Notes: generated by a model from the sequence alone, not told the origin. A stretch of DNA of 64,000 bases from an uncultured Bacteroidales bacterium (GCA_900316055.1 ONBK01000014.1:87881-151880); one strand, 5' to 3'; shown: positions 42,785 to 50,850, counted from the stretch's first letter. Program-made: numbers and translations.

Positions 42785-43405
42785 ATGATTGACAATAAAG
42801 CAATATTTAATATCAGCTACGGCCTCTTCGTGCTCGTAGCGCGACAGGGCGAGAAAGACAACGCCTGCATCATCAATGTGGCGCAGCAGGTCACCAGCGA
42901 CCCGCTGCAACTCATGATTTGCGTCAACAAGCAGAACCTGACGCACGACATGATACTGCGCACGCTGAAGTTCAACCTCTGCCCGCTCAGCGAGGAAGCT
43001 ACCATGAAGCCCTTCCAGCATTTCGGCTTCCAGAGTGGCAAGACGGTCGACAAGTTCGCCGAATGCGAGACAGATCTCCGCACGGAGAATGGCCTGCGCT
43101 ATCTGCCCAAGTTCATCAACAGCGTCATCAGCTGTGTCGTCACCAAGAGCATCGACCTCGGCACCCACACCATGTTCATCGCAATGCCTATGGAGGCCCG
43201 TGTGCTGAGCGACAGCCCCAGCATAACCTATGCCTACTACCAGCAGCACATCAAGCCCAAGCCCGCTGCCGCTCCCGCCGTAGGTGGCAAGAAGAAGTGG
43301 GTCTGCGAAGTCTGCGGCTACGTCTACGAGGGCGACGAACTCCCCGCCGACTTCATCTGCCCCTGGTGCAAGCACCCCGCCAGCGACTTCAAGCCGCTGG
43401 AATAA
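42785..43405 (+). CDS. high-molecular-weight rubredoxin (flavin reductase-rubredoxin fusion)
   Basis: 206 residues. Residues 1-150 form an FMN-binding flavin-reductase-like domain (NISYGLFVLVARQ; ACIINVAQQVTSDP). After an Ala-Pro linker, residues about 168-206 form a rubredoxin with [14 protein letters not shown] and CPWCKH binding one Fe. In Moorella such Hrb proteins pass electrons from NADH to FprA; the gene order here supports the same pairing. Confidence 0.95.
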   Translation: MIDNKAIFNISYGLFVLVARQGEKDNACIINVAQQVTSDPLQLMICVNKQNLTHDMILRTLKFNLCPLSEEATMKPFQHFGFQSGKTVDKFAECETDLRTENGLRYLPKFINSVISCVVTKSIDLGTHTMFIAMPMEARVLSDSPSITYAYYQQHIKPKPAAAPAVGGKKKWVCEVCGYVYEGDELPADFICPWCKHPASDFKPLE

Positions 43406-43412
43406 AATATTT

Positions 43413-43443
43413 TTTGCCAAACAAATAATATTTTGTATCTTTG
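43413..43443 (+). promoter_or_regulatory. promoter of the MNT/HEPN pair
   Basis: TTTG-N19-TATCTTTG, exact to consensus, 20 bases before the ATG at 43463. Confidence 0.9.
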
Positions 43444-43462
43444 CAAATTGAAACGCACAACG

Positions 43463-43777
43463 ATGGAACAGGATCAAGTCATACAACGCATCAAGGAACT
43501 TGGCGAGAAGATTCTCCCCAAAGGGGCTTCCCTTTGGCTCTATGGATCACGCGCCCGTGGCGACGCCCGTCCTGATAGCGACTACGATTTACTGATACTG
43601 CTCGACAAAGACACGCTGTCACTCGGCGATTATTTAACACAAAAGCCACTTCGTGAAATGGGATGGGACATGGGGGTGGAGATAAACCCACAGGTTTATG
43701 CAAAAAAAGAGTGGCAGGACTACTATTATACTCCATTTTACGATAATGTATCACGAGAAAAAAGCATATTGGTATGA
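43463..43777 (+). CDS. MNT-type nucleotidyltransferase (antitoxin candidate)
   Basis: 104 residues of minimal nucleotidyltransferase fold. The signature GSRARGDARPDSDYDLLIL (GSxARG...DSDxD) holds the metal-binding Asp pair. In MntA/HepT systems this enzyme adds AMP units to a Tyr of the HEPN toxin and so blocks it. The ATG at 43463 is preferred over an upstream start in the promoter. It overlaps the HEPN gene by ATGA, as expected for a toxin-antitoxin pair. Confidence 0.88.
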   Translation: MEQDQVIQRIKELGEKILPKGASLWLYGSRARGDARPDSDYDLLILLDKDTLSLGDYLTQKPLREMGWDMGVEINPQVYAKKEWQDYYYTPFYDNVSREKSILV

Positions 43778-44175
43778 GTTTAAGTGATGAAAACCGCCGA
43801 ATAATTGTATCGAGAGAGATTGAGAAGGCGCATGCAAATTTCATGCAAGCGGAAATAATGCGTGAGCATGAACAATGGGATGCGGCAGCAAATCGCCTTT
43901 ACTACGCTGTTTTTCATGCTGTCAACGCCTTGCTAATTCACGACAAACACGAGGTGAGAACACATCATGGTGCAGGAATGTTATTCCGGCAGACCTATAT
44001 CAAAACAGGAATTCTGGATGAGCAGTTCTCTGATACATTCACACTGCTGCAAACTATGCGGGAAAAGAGTGATTACAATTGTTCTTTTGATGCTACGCGA
44101 GGACTTATTGAACCAATGTTTGCCCCTTCAAAGAAAATGATTGATACCGTTTCTGAACGGGTGATTGCGAAATAA
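43774..44175 (+). CDS. HEPN-domain protein (RNase toxin candidate)
   Basis: 133 residues, all-helical HEPN fold. NRLYYAVFHAVNALL carries the Arg and His of the R(x4-6)H active site and neighbouring Tyr residues that could be AMPylated. HEPN toxins are metal-independent RNases. The other known group of this fold with MNT partners is not toxic, so activity is inferred. Confidence 0.85.
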   Translation: MSLSDENRRIIVSREIEKAHANFMQAEIMREHEQWDAAANRLYYAVFHAVNALLIHDKHEVRTHHGAGMLFRQTYIKTGILDEQFSDTFTLLQTMREKSDYNCSFDATRGLIEPMFAPSKKMIDTVSERVIAK

Positions 44176-44220
44176 TCTTTCCTTTAATATTCGCCGCACT
44201 TTGTGATGCTGACAGGATAC

Positions 44221-44257
44221 AAAAAATGAAGAAAATTAGTTTTTCTTCATTTTTTTT
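44221..44257 (+). terminator. terminator of the MNT/HEPN pair
   Basis: AAAAATGAAGAAAA / TTTTTCTTCATTTTT hairpin with a short loop, ending in a run of eight T. Confidence 0.8.
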
Positions 44258-44303
44258 GCACCTTGAGTAAGATTTGGGGCATAATTTACGTCTTTTATTA
44301 TAG

Positions 44304-44801
44304 ATGGAGCAACATAGCAGACAGCGGTACGAGGACTACAAGTCCTTCATGCGGCGGCACCAGCAGGCGGTGTGGCGCGTCTGCTACGACTTTGCCCGTG
44401 GCGACATACCGCGCTGCGAGGACATGGTGCAGGAGGTGTGGATCATGCTCTGGCTCAAATTCGACACCATGACCAGCCGCTCGGAATGGCAGCAGCGCGT
44501 ATGGGTGCGGAGGGTGACACGCAGCGTCCTCGTCGACCTCTACCGCCGCGAGCATCCGCCCCTGGAGCCCATCACCGCCGAGATGGAAGAGACTGTCGCC
44601 GCCGAAAGCAGCGATGTCGCCGAGCGCATCGACGACCTCTTCTCCGCCCTCACCCCCGACGAGCAACGCCTCATGCGTATGCGCCTCGACGGCTACTCCG
44701 CCGAGGAGATTGCCGCCGAGCTAAAGATAGAGACAAATGCCATTTACCAACGAGTAAATCGAATCATGAACAAACTGAGAAACTATGCAACAAGACTATA
44801 A
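44304..44801 (+). CDS. second ECF-family sigma factor
   Basis: 165 residues: region 2 (WRVCYDFARGDIPRCEDMVQ) and region 4 (LTPDEQRLMRMRLDGYSAEE, IETNAIYQRVNRIMNKL). It is the first gene of a three-gene unit laid out as in the 11.1 kb module: sigma, short membrane protein, DUF4252-like protein, each overlapping the next. A CGTCTTTTATTATAG sequence just before the ATG looks like the -10 part of the first module's promoter, but no matching -35 is seen. Confidence 0.88.
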   Translation: MEQHSRQRYEDYKSFMRRHQQAVWRVCYDFARGDIPRCEDMVQEVWIMLWLKFDTMTSRSEWQQRVWVRRVTRSVLVDLYRREHPPLEPITAEMEETVAAESSDVAERIDDLFSALTPDEQRLMRMRLDGYSAEEIAAELKIETNAIYQRVNRIMNKLRNYATRL

Positions 44802-45021
44802 AATAGAGATGCGGGCGATGACCGAAGGCCTTGCCGAATGGTGCCACCGCCGTGAGCGCCGCCAGAGGGTTGCGCGCACCCTCATCGGCGCTGCAGCGGT
44901 GGTGGCCGTCATAGCCATTGCGACAACGCCCGACCCCGACGGCCATTACGTCAGCAGCGCCCAAGCACGCACCGCAACCATCAACACCATCGAACAGACA
45001 ACCCTCATTGCCAAACTATGA
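44785..45021 (+). CDS. short membrane protein, anti-sigma-like
   Basis: 78 residues: a 30-residue basic cytoplasmic part (MRAMTEGLAEWCHRRERRQR), one membrane segment (TLIGAAAVVAVIAIATT) and a short outside tail. It overlaps the sigma gene by 17 bases and the next gene by 4, so translation is coupled. An anti-sigma role is inferred from place and topology only; it is much smaller than its counterpart at 11584. Confidence 0.6.
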   Translation: MQQDYKIEMRAMTEGLAEWCHRRERRQRVARTLIGAAAVVAVIAIATTPDPDGHYVSSAQARTATINTIEQTTLIAKL

Positions 45022-45641
45022 GACACCGCACGCTCATAATCACAATCTTGTCCCTGCTCCTTGTGGGCGGCGCGGCGGCGTGGAAGTTCCTGCCGCACAC
45101 GCTGAGCTACGACGAGTGCAGCGACGTATACCGCCACTTCGCTGACATGCGGCTCCCCGGCGTGCGCGTCACCTACGTACAGGACAAGATAATCAACGAC
45201 ACCCTGCGCCTCCCCGTCACCCTCCTCCAGGCCGAGACCGACGAGGGCTGGGCAGCCATCGACAGCCTATTCGGCCTCACGGCAAACAGGAACATACTCA
45301 TCAACGACACCACCATCCCCGATGAGGTAAAACAGTTGCTCCTCAACAACGCCCCAAGTTTCACGACACAGCGCTCCCACCGCGAAACGCCCGAACAACA
45401 TATTACCTCGATGGACATGCGTCCCGACGACGTCACCGTCTATATCTTCCATGACCTGCGCTGCGTCACCATCTACGAAACCGGCATTGTAGAAGAGGAA
45501 GCGCAGATACACCTTCAGAACAGCAAGGAACTCAAAGAGAGAACCCGTAGCCAGCAATGGGAAGCCATCTTCAACGCTGCCTGCGACCATACCGACTCCC
45601 TCAACGCCGCCCGCAACAAGAAACAGACTGATACTAAATGA
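45018..45641 (+). CDS. DUF4252-like envelope protein, paralog of 12078-12542
   Basis: 207 residues with an N-terminal signal or anchor (LIITILSLLLVGGAAAW). LPGVRVTYVQDKIINDTLRL, then PVTLLQAETDEGWAAIDSLF aligns with the first module's protein, as does a late VTVYIF. It has an extra C-terminal helical part (HLQNSKELKERTRSQQWEAI). The function is unknown. It is the last gene before the 23-bp repeats and the leader-cassette array. Confidence 0.65.
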   Translation: MRHRTLIITILSLLLVGGAAAWKFLPHTLSYDECSDVYRHFADMRLPGVRVTYVQDKIINDTLRLPVTLLQAETDEGWAAIDSLFGLTANRNILINDTTIPDEVKQLLLNNAPSFTTQRSHRETPEQHITSMDMRPDDVTVYIFHDLRCVTIYETGIVEEEAQIHLQNSKELKERTRSQQWEAIFNAACDHTDSLNAARNKKQTDTK

Positions 45642-45649
45642 CTTAAAAA

Positions 45650-45703
45650 AGTATACTTTCTTGGGCAAAAAAAGTATACTATCTTTAGTAAAGAAAGTAT
45701 ACT
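45650..45703. repeat. phased AGTATACT repeats (23-bp period) before the leader-cassette array
   Basis: AGTATACT occurs at 45650, 45673 and 45696, exactly 23 bases apart; the spacers also match (TCTT...AAA). The last two copies with the bases between form a near-perfect 31-bp inverted repeat. It could be an operator for a dimeric regulator or a hairpin ending the sigma unit. Confidence 0.75.
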
Positions 45704-45747
45704 AAGTTTTCAGGGATTGACATTAACCTTTAAAACAAGATAAAACA

Positions 45748-46248
45748 ATGACACACATCATCAACAAAATCTTCGCCATCCTCGCCACGGGCGCCCTCAT
45801 GCTGACCGCCTGCAAGAGCGGGACAACGACAAACGACACCGTGGTCGACAGCGCACAGCTGGCCAACGAACAAACCAAACAGGCACTCATCGGCGAATGG
45901 CAACCCGTCAGAATGTGGCATGTGACTGACAGGGATTCGGGAGACATCGTCACCAATGAGTTTCCATGGAGATACTGCTTCATGGAGAACGACACACTCT
46001 ACATTCGGTCCAATGCTGGCGATGAGAAAATGATTCATAACAGGGCCGAGTGGATTAAAAATGACGACGGCACCTTCTACCTCATCGAGTCGTGGAGTGT
46101 GCAGAGCGACACAATCTTCCTCGGCTTCGACAACAATTCACTCTATCCGACGTGGCATATCGATTCGCTCACCCAAGAGCGTCTGTCGGTATCGGCCCTC
46201 GACGATAATGCTGAGATGAGGAGAATCACGTTAGAGAAGGCAAAATAG
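45748..46248 (+). CDS. leader-cassette lipoprotein 1 (lipocalin-like)
   Basis: 166 residues. The leader MTHIINKIFAILATGALMLT is followed by a lipobox Cys (TACKSG), so it is a lipoprotein. The mature part reads ALIGEWQPVRMWHVTD and is beta-rich, lipocalin-like. The leader DNA is the first of six related copies down to 50.6 kb. The ligand is unknown. Confidence 0.7.
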   Translation: MTHIINKIFAILATGALMLTACKSGTTTNDTVVDSAQLANEQTKQALIGEWQPVRMWHVTDRDSGDIVTNEFPWRYCFMENDTLYIRSNAGDEKMIHNRAEWIKNDDGTFYLIESWSVQSDTIFLGFDNNSLYPTWHIDSLTQERLSVSALDDNAEMRRITLEKAK

Positions 46249-46334
46249 CAGAGCCGAAACCGGCCATTTGTCACCCCCCGGGAATACCCATTACAACGCA
46301 CAACAATACCCATAATCAAAAATACACATCCAAT

Positions 46335-47198
46335 ATGACACATCTCATCATCAAAATCTTCACCGTCCTCGCCACGGGCGCCCTCATGCTGACCGCTGTG
46401 TCCTGCAGCAAGGACAATGAGAAACCTGCTCCCGGCGGCACCGCCGACGGTTGGCCCGCCAAGAAAATCAGCCGCATCGTCCACAGCGTGGGCACCTTCG
46501 ACTACCTCACCTACGACTTCTTCTGGGAGGGCGACCTGCTCAGGGAAATCAGCTGCACGATGTACGACGGCTCCTCGCTGGGCCGCACCGTGCTCGAATA
46601 CGACGGCGGACGCCTGGCGCGGGTCTACCCCTACGACGGCGCGGGCACCGCCTACACCGACGGCGCGATGCACTACCACTACGGCACCGACGGGCGGCTG
46701 GAGCGGCAGACTTTCCTGCTGCCGTTGAGGGCTACCGGGAACTTATGCCAGCAGACCTTCGACGAGGTTGTCCCGTGCGAGTTGGTCTACTCCTACACCG
46801 ACGACGGACGTGTGTCGGCAGTGCAGGCCAACAAGACGATGGACGACGGCAGCGTGGAGACCAGCACCTATACCTTTGGCAGGGAGGGTAATAACGTCGC
46901 CACCGTCACCTGTGACGGCCAGCCCCTTTTCAGCAACATGCAGTACGACAGCAACCCCAACCCGATGCGCTTTCCGATGGGGATGGAGACCATGGGCGTG
47001 ACCAACATGATATTCGAGGGAGTGCTGGGCAACAGCGTCCTCTTCCTCGGCTACGCCTTCTGCTGGAGCGAGAACAACATGACCACCCTCCTCTCGGGCG
47101 GCGGCCAGTGCAGCTACACCTACGACGAGGACGGTTTCCCGACCTCGAAGACCATCGGCACCGGCAGCCAAAGCACCACCTACACGTTCAGCTATTAA
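46335..47198 (+). CDS. leader-cassette lipoprotein 2 (YD/DUF4595-like repeats)
   Basis: 287 residues. The leader MTHLIIKIFTVLATGALMLT matches copy 1 almost base for base over 50 bases; the lipobox is VSCSKD. The mature part has repeated beta hairpins with Tyr-x-x-Asp-Gly (LEYDGGRLARVYPYDG, HYHYGTDGRLERQT, YSYTDDGRVSAVQ, YTYDEDGFPTSKT), similar to DUF4595/RHS-like surface proteins. The function is unknown. Confidence 0.7.
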   Translation: MTHLIIKIFTVLATGALMLTAVSCSKDNEKPAPGGTADGWPAKKISRIVHSVGTFDYLTYDFFWEGDLLREISCTMYDGSSLGRTVLEYDGGRLARVYPYDGAGTAYTDGAMHYHYGTDGRLERQTFLLPLRATGNLCQQTFDEVVPCELVYSYTDDGRVSAVQANKTMDDGSVETSTYTFGREGNNVATVTCDGQPLFSNMQYDSNPNPMRFPMGMETMGVTNMIFEGVLGNSVLFLGYAFCWSENNMTTLLSGGGQCSYTYDEDGFPTSKTIGTGSQSTTYTFSY

Positions 47199-47210
47199 AA
47201 CAAATACAAT

Positions 47211-47705
47211 ATGACACACCATATCATCAAATCCCTCGCCGCCCTCGCTCTGGGCGCGATGCTGCTGACATCTTTCCGTCCGATGCCGAAAGGAGAGCAT
47301 GAACTTGTCGGCAGTTGGCAGTATGTCAAATCGGCTGTAGCCATCCGTTGGGACGATCCCGCTCCATTCCACGACAGCGCTGCGAAGGACGAAGAGAAGC
47401 CCGAGCGCAAGGACATGACCATCAACGCTGACGGCAGCATGACAATGGTGGCCAGAGACATCGAAATCGGTCGTGTGTACAGAGACGGCGACAGCAGTGC
47501 AATGAAATTTAAGAACTATGACCTCACGTGGGTTTTCTACGCAGAGACTGACTCGCTGAAGGTCATGTCGCCATATGGTGGCAGCGAGACCTGGAGAATC
47601 GACCAGTTGGACGGAAACACTCTTGTCTATATTGTGGACAAGCCTTTTGAAAGCCATATAGGTTCCGGAATTCTTACCTACACGTACACCTACCACCGCA
47701 GATAG
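47211..47705 (+). CDS. leader-cassette protein 3 (lipocalin-like)
   Basis: 164 residues. The leader MTHHIIKSLAALALGAMLLT lacks a lipobox Cys (TSFRP), so cleavage by the ordinary signal peptidase is expected. The mature part, ELVGSWQYVKSAVAIRWDD, is a GxW-type lipocalin-like domain related in layout to copy 1. It starts 12 bases after copy 2. Confidence 0.7.
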   Translation: MTHHIIKSLAALALGAMLLTSFRPMPKGEHELVGSWQYVKSAVAIRWDDPAPFHDSAAKDEEKPERKDMTINADGSMTMVARDIEIGRVYRDGDSSAMKFKNYDLTWVFYAETDSLKVMSPYGGSETWRIDQLDGNTLVYIVDKPFESHIGSGILTYTYTYHRR

Positions 47706-47835
47706 ACAATCAACTTCAAGTTTCTTGTGGCGGGGTGGGATGTTATTTTCAACAATCTATAATATTTACCCCCCTTTGTGCGTTTATTAATAGTAAAACA
47801 ACCCGAAATGTACAACAACTAAAAAACAATCAACA

Positions 47836-48450
47836 ATGAAAATAATTCAAGAAAAAGATCAACAGCCTGTGCTGCCGGAAAGAGAAGGCTATGTAGCCGT
47901 GGAAAAAACTGTGAACGCCGTAAGTCTCAACATCGTCACCCTTCTCATGGGACTACCGCTGATTGCCGTTGCTGCCATCGGCCACTTCCTCCTATGGAAA
48001 GAAGTAATAATGGAACAATTCACCTCGCTCCGTTTCTGGCTTGTGCTCGCTGTTGGGATGTTGGTATCATGTTTCCTTCTCATATTCCTCTTCGAACTGT
48101 TCCATGGCATCGCATGGTGCGCAATGTCGGGACTGCCGATGAGCCGTATGCGTTTCGGCATGGCTGGCGGCGGGCTCTTGTTTCAATGCCACATTGATGG
48201 CGAGCTGCTTACCAAGCGTGAATTCGTGCGCGGACTGATTATTCCCGACCTCATCTTCGCTGCCGTGTTGTTGGTTGTTGGCTTATGCCTTAACTGCTTC
48301 CTTGCAACCTTTCTTGGCGCAATTGTGCTTATGTGCACCGTGGGCGACATAATGATTGCCAATAAGGTGAGGAATGAGCGCGATGACACGCCGGTGTACA
48401 TCCACCCCTTACAGGCAGGCGTTTACGCCTACCACAAAGAGACGGAGTAA
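47836..48450 (+). CDS. DUF3267-type membrane protein with degenerate zincin motif
   Basis: 204 residues with four membrane segments, no cleavable leader. The segment FLFELFHGIAWCAMSGLP stands where DUF3267 proteins have HExxH; the first His is replaced by Phe (FELFH), so zinc peptidase activity is doubtful. It lies inside the array but does not have the cassette leader. A 130-base gap precedes it without a clear promoter. Confidence 0.65.
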   Translation: MKIIQEKDQQPVLPEREGYVAVEKTVNAVSLNIVTLLMGLPLIAVAAIGHFLLWKEVIMEQFTSLRFWLVLAVGMLVSCFLLIFLFELFHGIAWCAMSGLPMSRMRFGMAGGGLLFQCHIDGELLTKREFVRGLIIPDLIFAAVLLVVGLCLNCFLATFLGAIVLMCTVGDIMIANKVRNERDDTPVYIHPLQAGVYAYHKETE

Positions 48451-48462
48451 TATAACAAAACA

Positions 48463-49212
48463 ATGCAACACCATATCATCAAATCCCTCGCCGTCATTGT
48501 CATGGGCGCGATGCTGTTTTCGGGCTGCATGGTGGAGAAGCCCACAGTGAAGAACTACCGCAGGGTATCCGCCATGCCGGAGCTCACACCAGTCACGGTG
48601 GAGCAGCTGCGGCAGCTGATAGCCACCGACACGACGCACTACAAGGTGGTGGTGCTCACCAGCCCGTGCTGCGGCTACTGTGTGCAGAGCATGCGCGACG
48701 TCTACCCGCGGAAGATGGCCGAGTGCGACAGCAGCCTGGTGCGCTGGTACTTCGTGGTGGAGAGCTACAGCTCGGCACAGTATGCGGACGAGCTCTACCG
48801 CACCTACCACATCGACTCTCCCCGATACTGGATAGACGACACCCTGCCGCAGTACCGCCCGCTGATGGTGAAGAATATGTGGACGGTGGTGTGGAACTTC
48901 ATTTGGCACTACGGACAGTCCTTCGAGGAGGTGGGCTACGAAATGGCCGACAATCGTCTGAACAATATCGTCAACGCCATCGCCCCGCAGTCGCAAACAA
49001 TTACCAGCGTCGACGGCATCCCCACCACCTTGCTGCTCGACCCGCGGGGTCGCATGAAATGCACCTATACCGTCGCGAGAGACGGCACCGCCACCTTCGG
49101 CCCCACCGACATCCGCAACATCACCGTCCCTGTGACGGAACTGGACTACAACAAGGTCGACACCGTCTCATTCCTCCCCAAAGTCTGCACCCCCGACGGG
49201 AAATGTAATTAA
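48463..49212 (+). CDS. leader-cassette lipoprotein 4 (thioredoxin-like)
   Basis: 249 residues. The leader MQHHIIKSLAVIVMGAMLFS runs into a lipobox GCMVE. The mature part has a thioredoxin-like fold with VVVLTSPCCGYCVQSM, a CGYC redox pair near 69-72, and a cis-Pro loop GIPTTLLLDPRG. The C-terminus is SFLPKVCTPDGKCN, which reappears in the 34-codon reading frame at 50481. It may serve disulfide exchange in the periplasm. Confidence 0.75.
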   Translation: MQHHIIKSLAVIVMGAMLFSGCMVEKPTVKNYRRVSAMPELTPVTVEQLRQLIATDTTHYKVVVLTSPCCGYCVQSMRDVYPRKMAECDSSLVRWYFVVESYSSAQYADELYRTYHIDSPRYWIDDTLPQYRPLMVKNMWTVVWNFIWHYGQSFEEVGYEMADNRLNNIVNAIAPQSQTITSVDGIPTTLLLDPRGRMKCTYTVARDGTATFGPTDIRNITVPVTELDYNKVDTVSFLPKVCTPDGKCN

Positions 49213-49232
49213 CGAACTAAAACATATTCAAT

Positions 49233-50462
49233 ATGCAACACCACATCATCAAATCCCTCGCCGTCCTCGCTCTGGGTGTACTGATGACGGCAAACGCCAC
49301 TTATGCACAAAGCAGCGACGAGGCGAAGAACGTCCTCCGGCGCTCGAGAGAGAAATGCCATTCCATCAAGCAAGGACATTACGAGATGGTGCATTGGATG
49401 AAATACATGGATGACAAAGACACCTCCATGACCCGCTATACCTGCGACTTCAAGAAGGTCCCGGAAGATACGGTGTATGGCAAGTTTTTCTCCATGTTAA
49501 TAGAGTGGGATACAGACGGGTTCCAATATCAGCTCTATACGGGCAAGGAATTCGTTGGCTATGACGACACCGCAGGCTACATCATTCCGTCCGACCCCTG
49601 GGCGGAAGAAATTTATGCCAGACGAGGTAGTCCCTTATTCTACACCGTCTTGACAGACCAAATCACCTATCTGCTCCCCGAGGAGGAGTACTGGGGCGAC
49701 AGCATCCGGACTTTCTCCCTCTCGGAGACATCGCTGGACGGAAAGTCTTGCTACCTTGTCAACATGCGCTCAAAAAACATCCAGACAGACACCACCTTCA
49801 ACATCTCCTGTATCCGCAGCGAAGACTTCATTTGGATAGATAAACAGGACTATCTGCCGATACAGTACTCCAGCGTCTTCGACATCGTGCAAGGACAGGA
49901 CACCATGTGCCAATATTCTCTGTCCAAACTGCTTGCTTTCGACACGGCACTCGACGAATCGCGACTGACCCTGGAATCTATCCCCGAGCAAGTGAATCTG
50001 AGCAACATTGAACCATATGTTGAGCCCGAACCCCTCGCCGAAGGGACGATGGCACCTGATTGGTCGTTGCCCACGCTGACAGGCGACACAGTGCGTCTCG
50101 CCGACCTGCGGGGCAAAGTGGTGCTGCTCGATTTCTTCTACAAAGCGTGTGGTCCCTGCCGCGCCGCCATGCCGTTCCTGCAGAGCATCCACGAGAAGTA
50201 CAAAGACCGGGGGGTCATACTTCTCGGCATCGACCCCTACGATGACCCAGTGAAAGACGAGATGGCCGACTTCCTCACCAAGCGCAGCGTCACTTACACC
50301 GTCCTCTTCTCCGACCGCGAACTCTCCAGCACCTACCACATAGTCGGCTACCCGACGCTCTTCTTCATCGACCGCGACGGCAAAATCGCCAAGGTGCAGA
50401 GCGGCTACCACCCGACGCTGGAAGCCTCCATCGAGGAACAACTACAGAAACTACTTGAATAA
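49233..50462 (+). CDS. leader-cassette protein 5 (TlpA-like thiol-disulfide oxidoreductase)
   Basis: 409 residues. The leader MQHHIIKSLAVLALGVLMTA ends in ANATYAQ, an ordinary cleavage site. Residues 25-270 form an unknown beta-rich domain; 272-409 form a TlpA/ResA thioredoxin domain with VVLLDFFYKACGPCRAAMPF (CGPC near 306) and VGYPTLFFIDRDG. It is likely a periplasmic reductant of secreted proteins. It starts 20 bases after copy 4. Confidence 0.85.
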   Translation: MQHHIIKSLAVLALGVLMTANATYAQSSDEAKNVLRRSREKCHSIKQGHYEMVHWMKYMDDKDTSMTRYTCDFKKVPEDTVYGKFFSMLIEWDTDGFQYQLYTGKEFVGYDDTAGYIIPSDPWAEEIYARRGSPLFYTVLTDQITYLLPEEEYWGDSIRTFSLSETSLDGKSCYLVNMRSKNIQTDTTFNISCIRSEDFIWIDKQDYLPIQYSSVFDIVQGQDTMCQYSLSKLLAFDTALDESRLTLESIPEQVNLSNIEPYVEPEPLAEGTMAPDWSLPTLTGDTVRLADLRGKVVLLDFFYKACGPCRAAMPFLQSIHEKYKDRGVILLGIDPYDDPVKDEMADFLTKRSVTYTVLFSDRELSSTYHIVGYPTLFFIDRDGKIAKVQSGYHPTLEASIEEQLQKLLE

Positions 50463-50480
50463 CATTTTAAAACATCCAAT

Positions 50481-50585
50481 ATGCAACACCACATCATCAA
50501 ATCCCTCGCCGCCATCGCCCTGGGCGTGATGCTGCTCGACCGGTCTGCCTCGAAGGTCTGCAACCCCGATGGAAAATGCAATTAA
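50481..50585 (+). CDS. 34-residue leader-cassette stub (deletion remnant or minimal secreted peptide)
   Basis: The leader MQHHIIKSLAAIALGVMLLD is joined directly to KVCNPDGKCN and a stop; KVCTPDGKCN is the C-terminus of the thioredoxin-like protein 1.3 kb upstream, and the DNA around the stop also matches. It looks like a paralog with about 215 inner codons lost, yet the frame is intact, so a secreted small peptide cannot be ruled out. Confidence 0.6.
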   Translation: MQHHIIKSLAAIALGVMLLDRSASKVCNPDGKCN

Positions 50586-50663
50586 TGGTGAAGGTCGGCG
50601 ACCGTCCGGCACGAAAGGTTGTGGTGATAAAATAGCAGTCACTTCAAAGCGCAAAAATATTAG

Positions 50664-50705
50664 TCATGCTCGTGATTCATACATAATCATGAGCATGATT
50701 TTTTA
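50664..50705 (+). terminator. terminator of the leader-cassette array
   Basis: TCATGCTC...TGATT / AATCA...GAGCATGA stem with one mismatch and a 7-base loop, then TTTTTTAT. The rest of the 331-base gap (50586-50916) holds this and the rubredoxin promoter; nothing else is seen. Confidence 0.8.
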
Positions 50706-50850
50706 TAGGTACTTAGGCATATTTGGATATAAAAAATTCAAGTGTATTTGATATGGCCGCAAAGAAGGCACAAAGAAGTCATGAAGAAGGAGTGAAGAAA
50801 GGAACCTGTCGGCCGTTCGCTGCTCATCGGCAATGTCTTTTGCAAAATAT

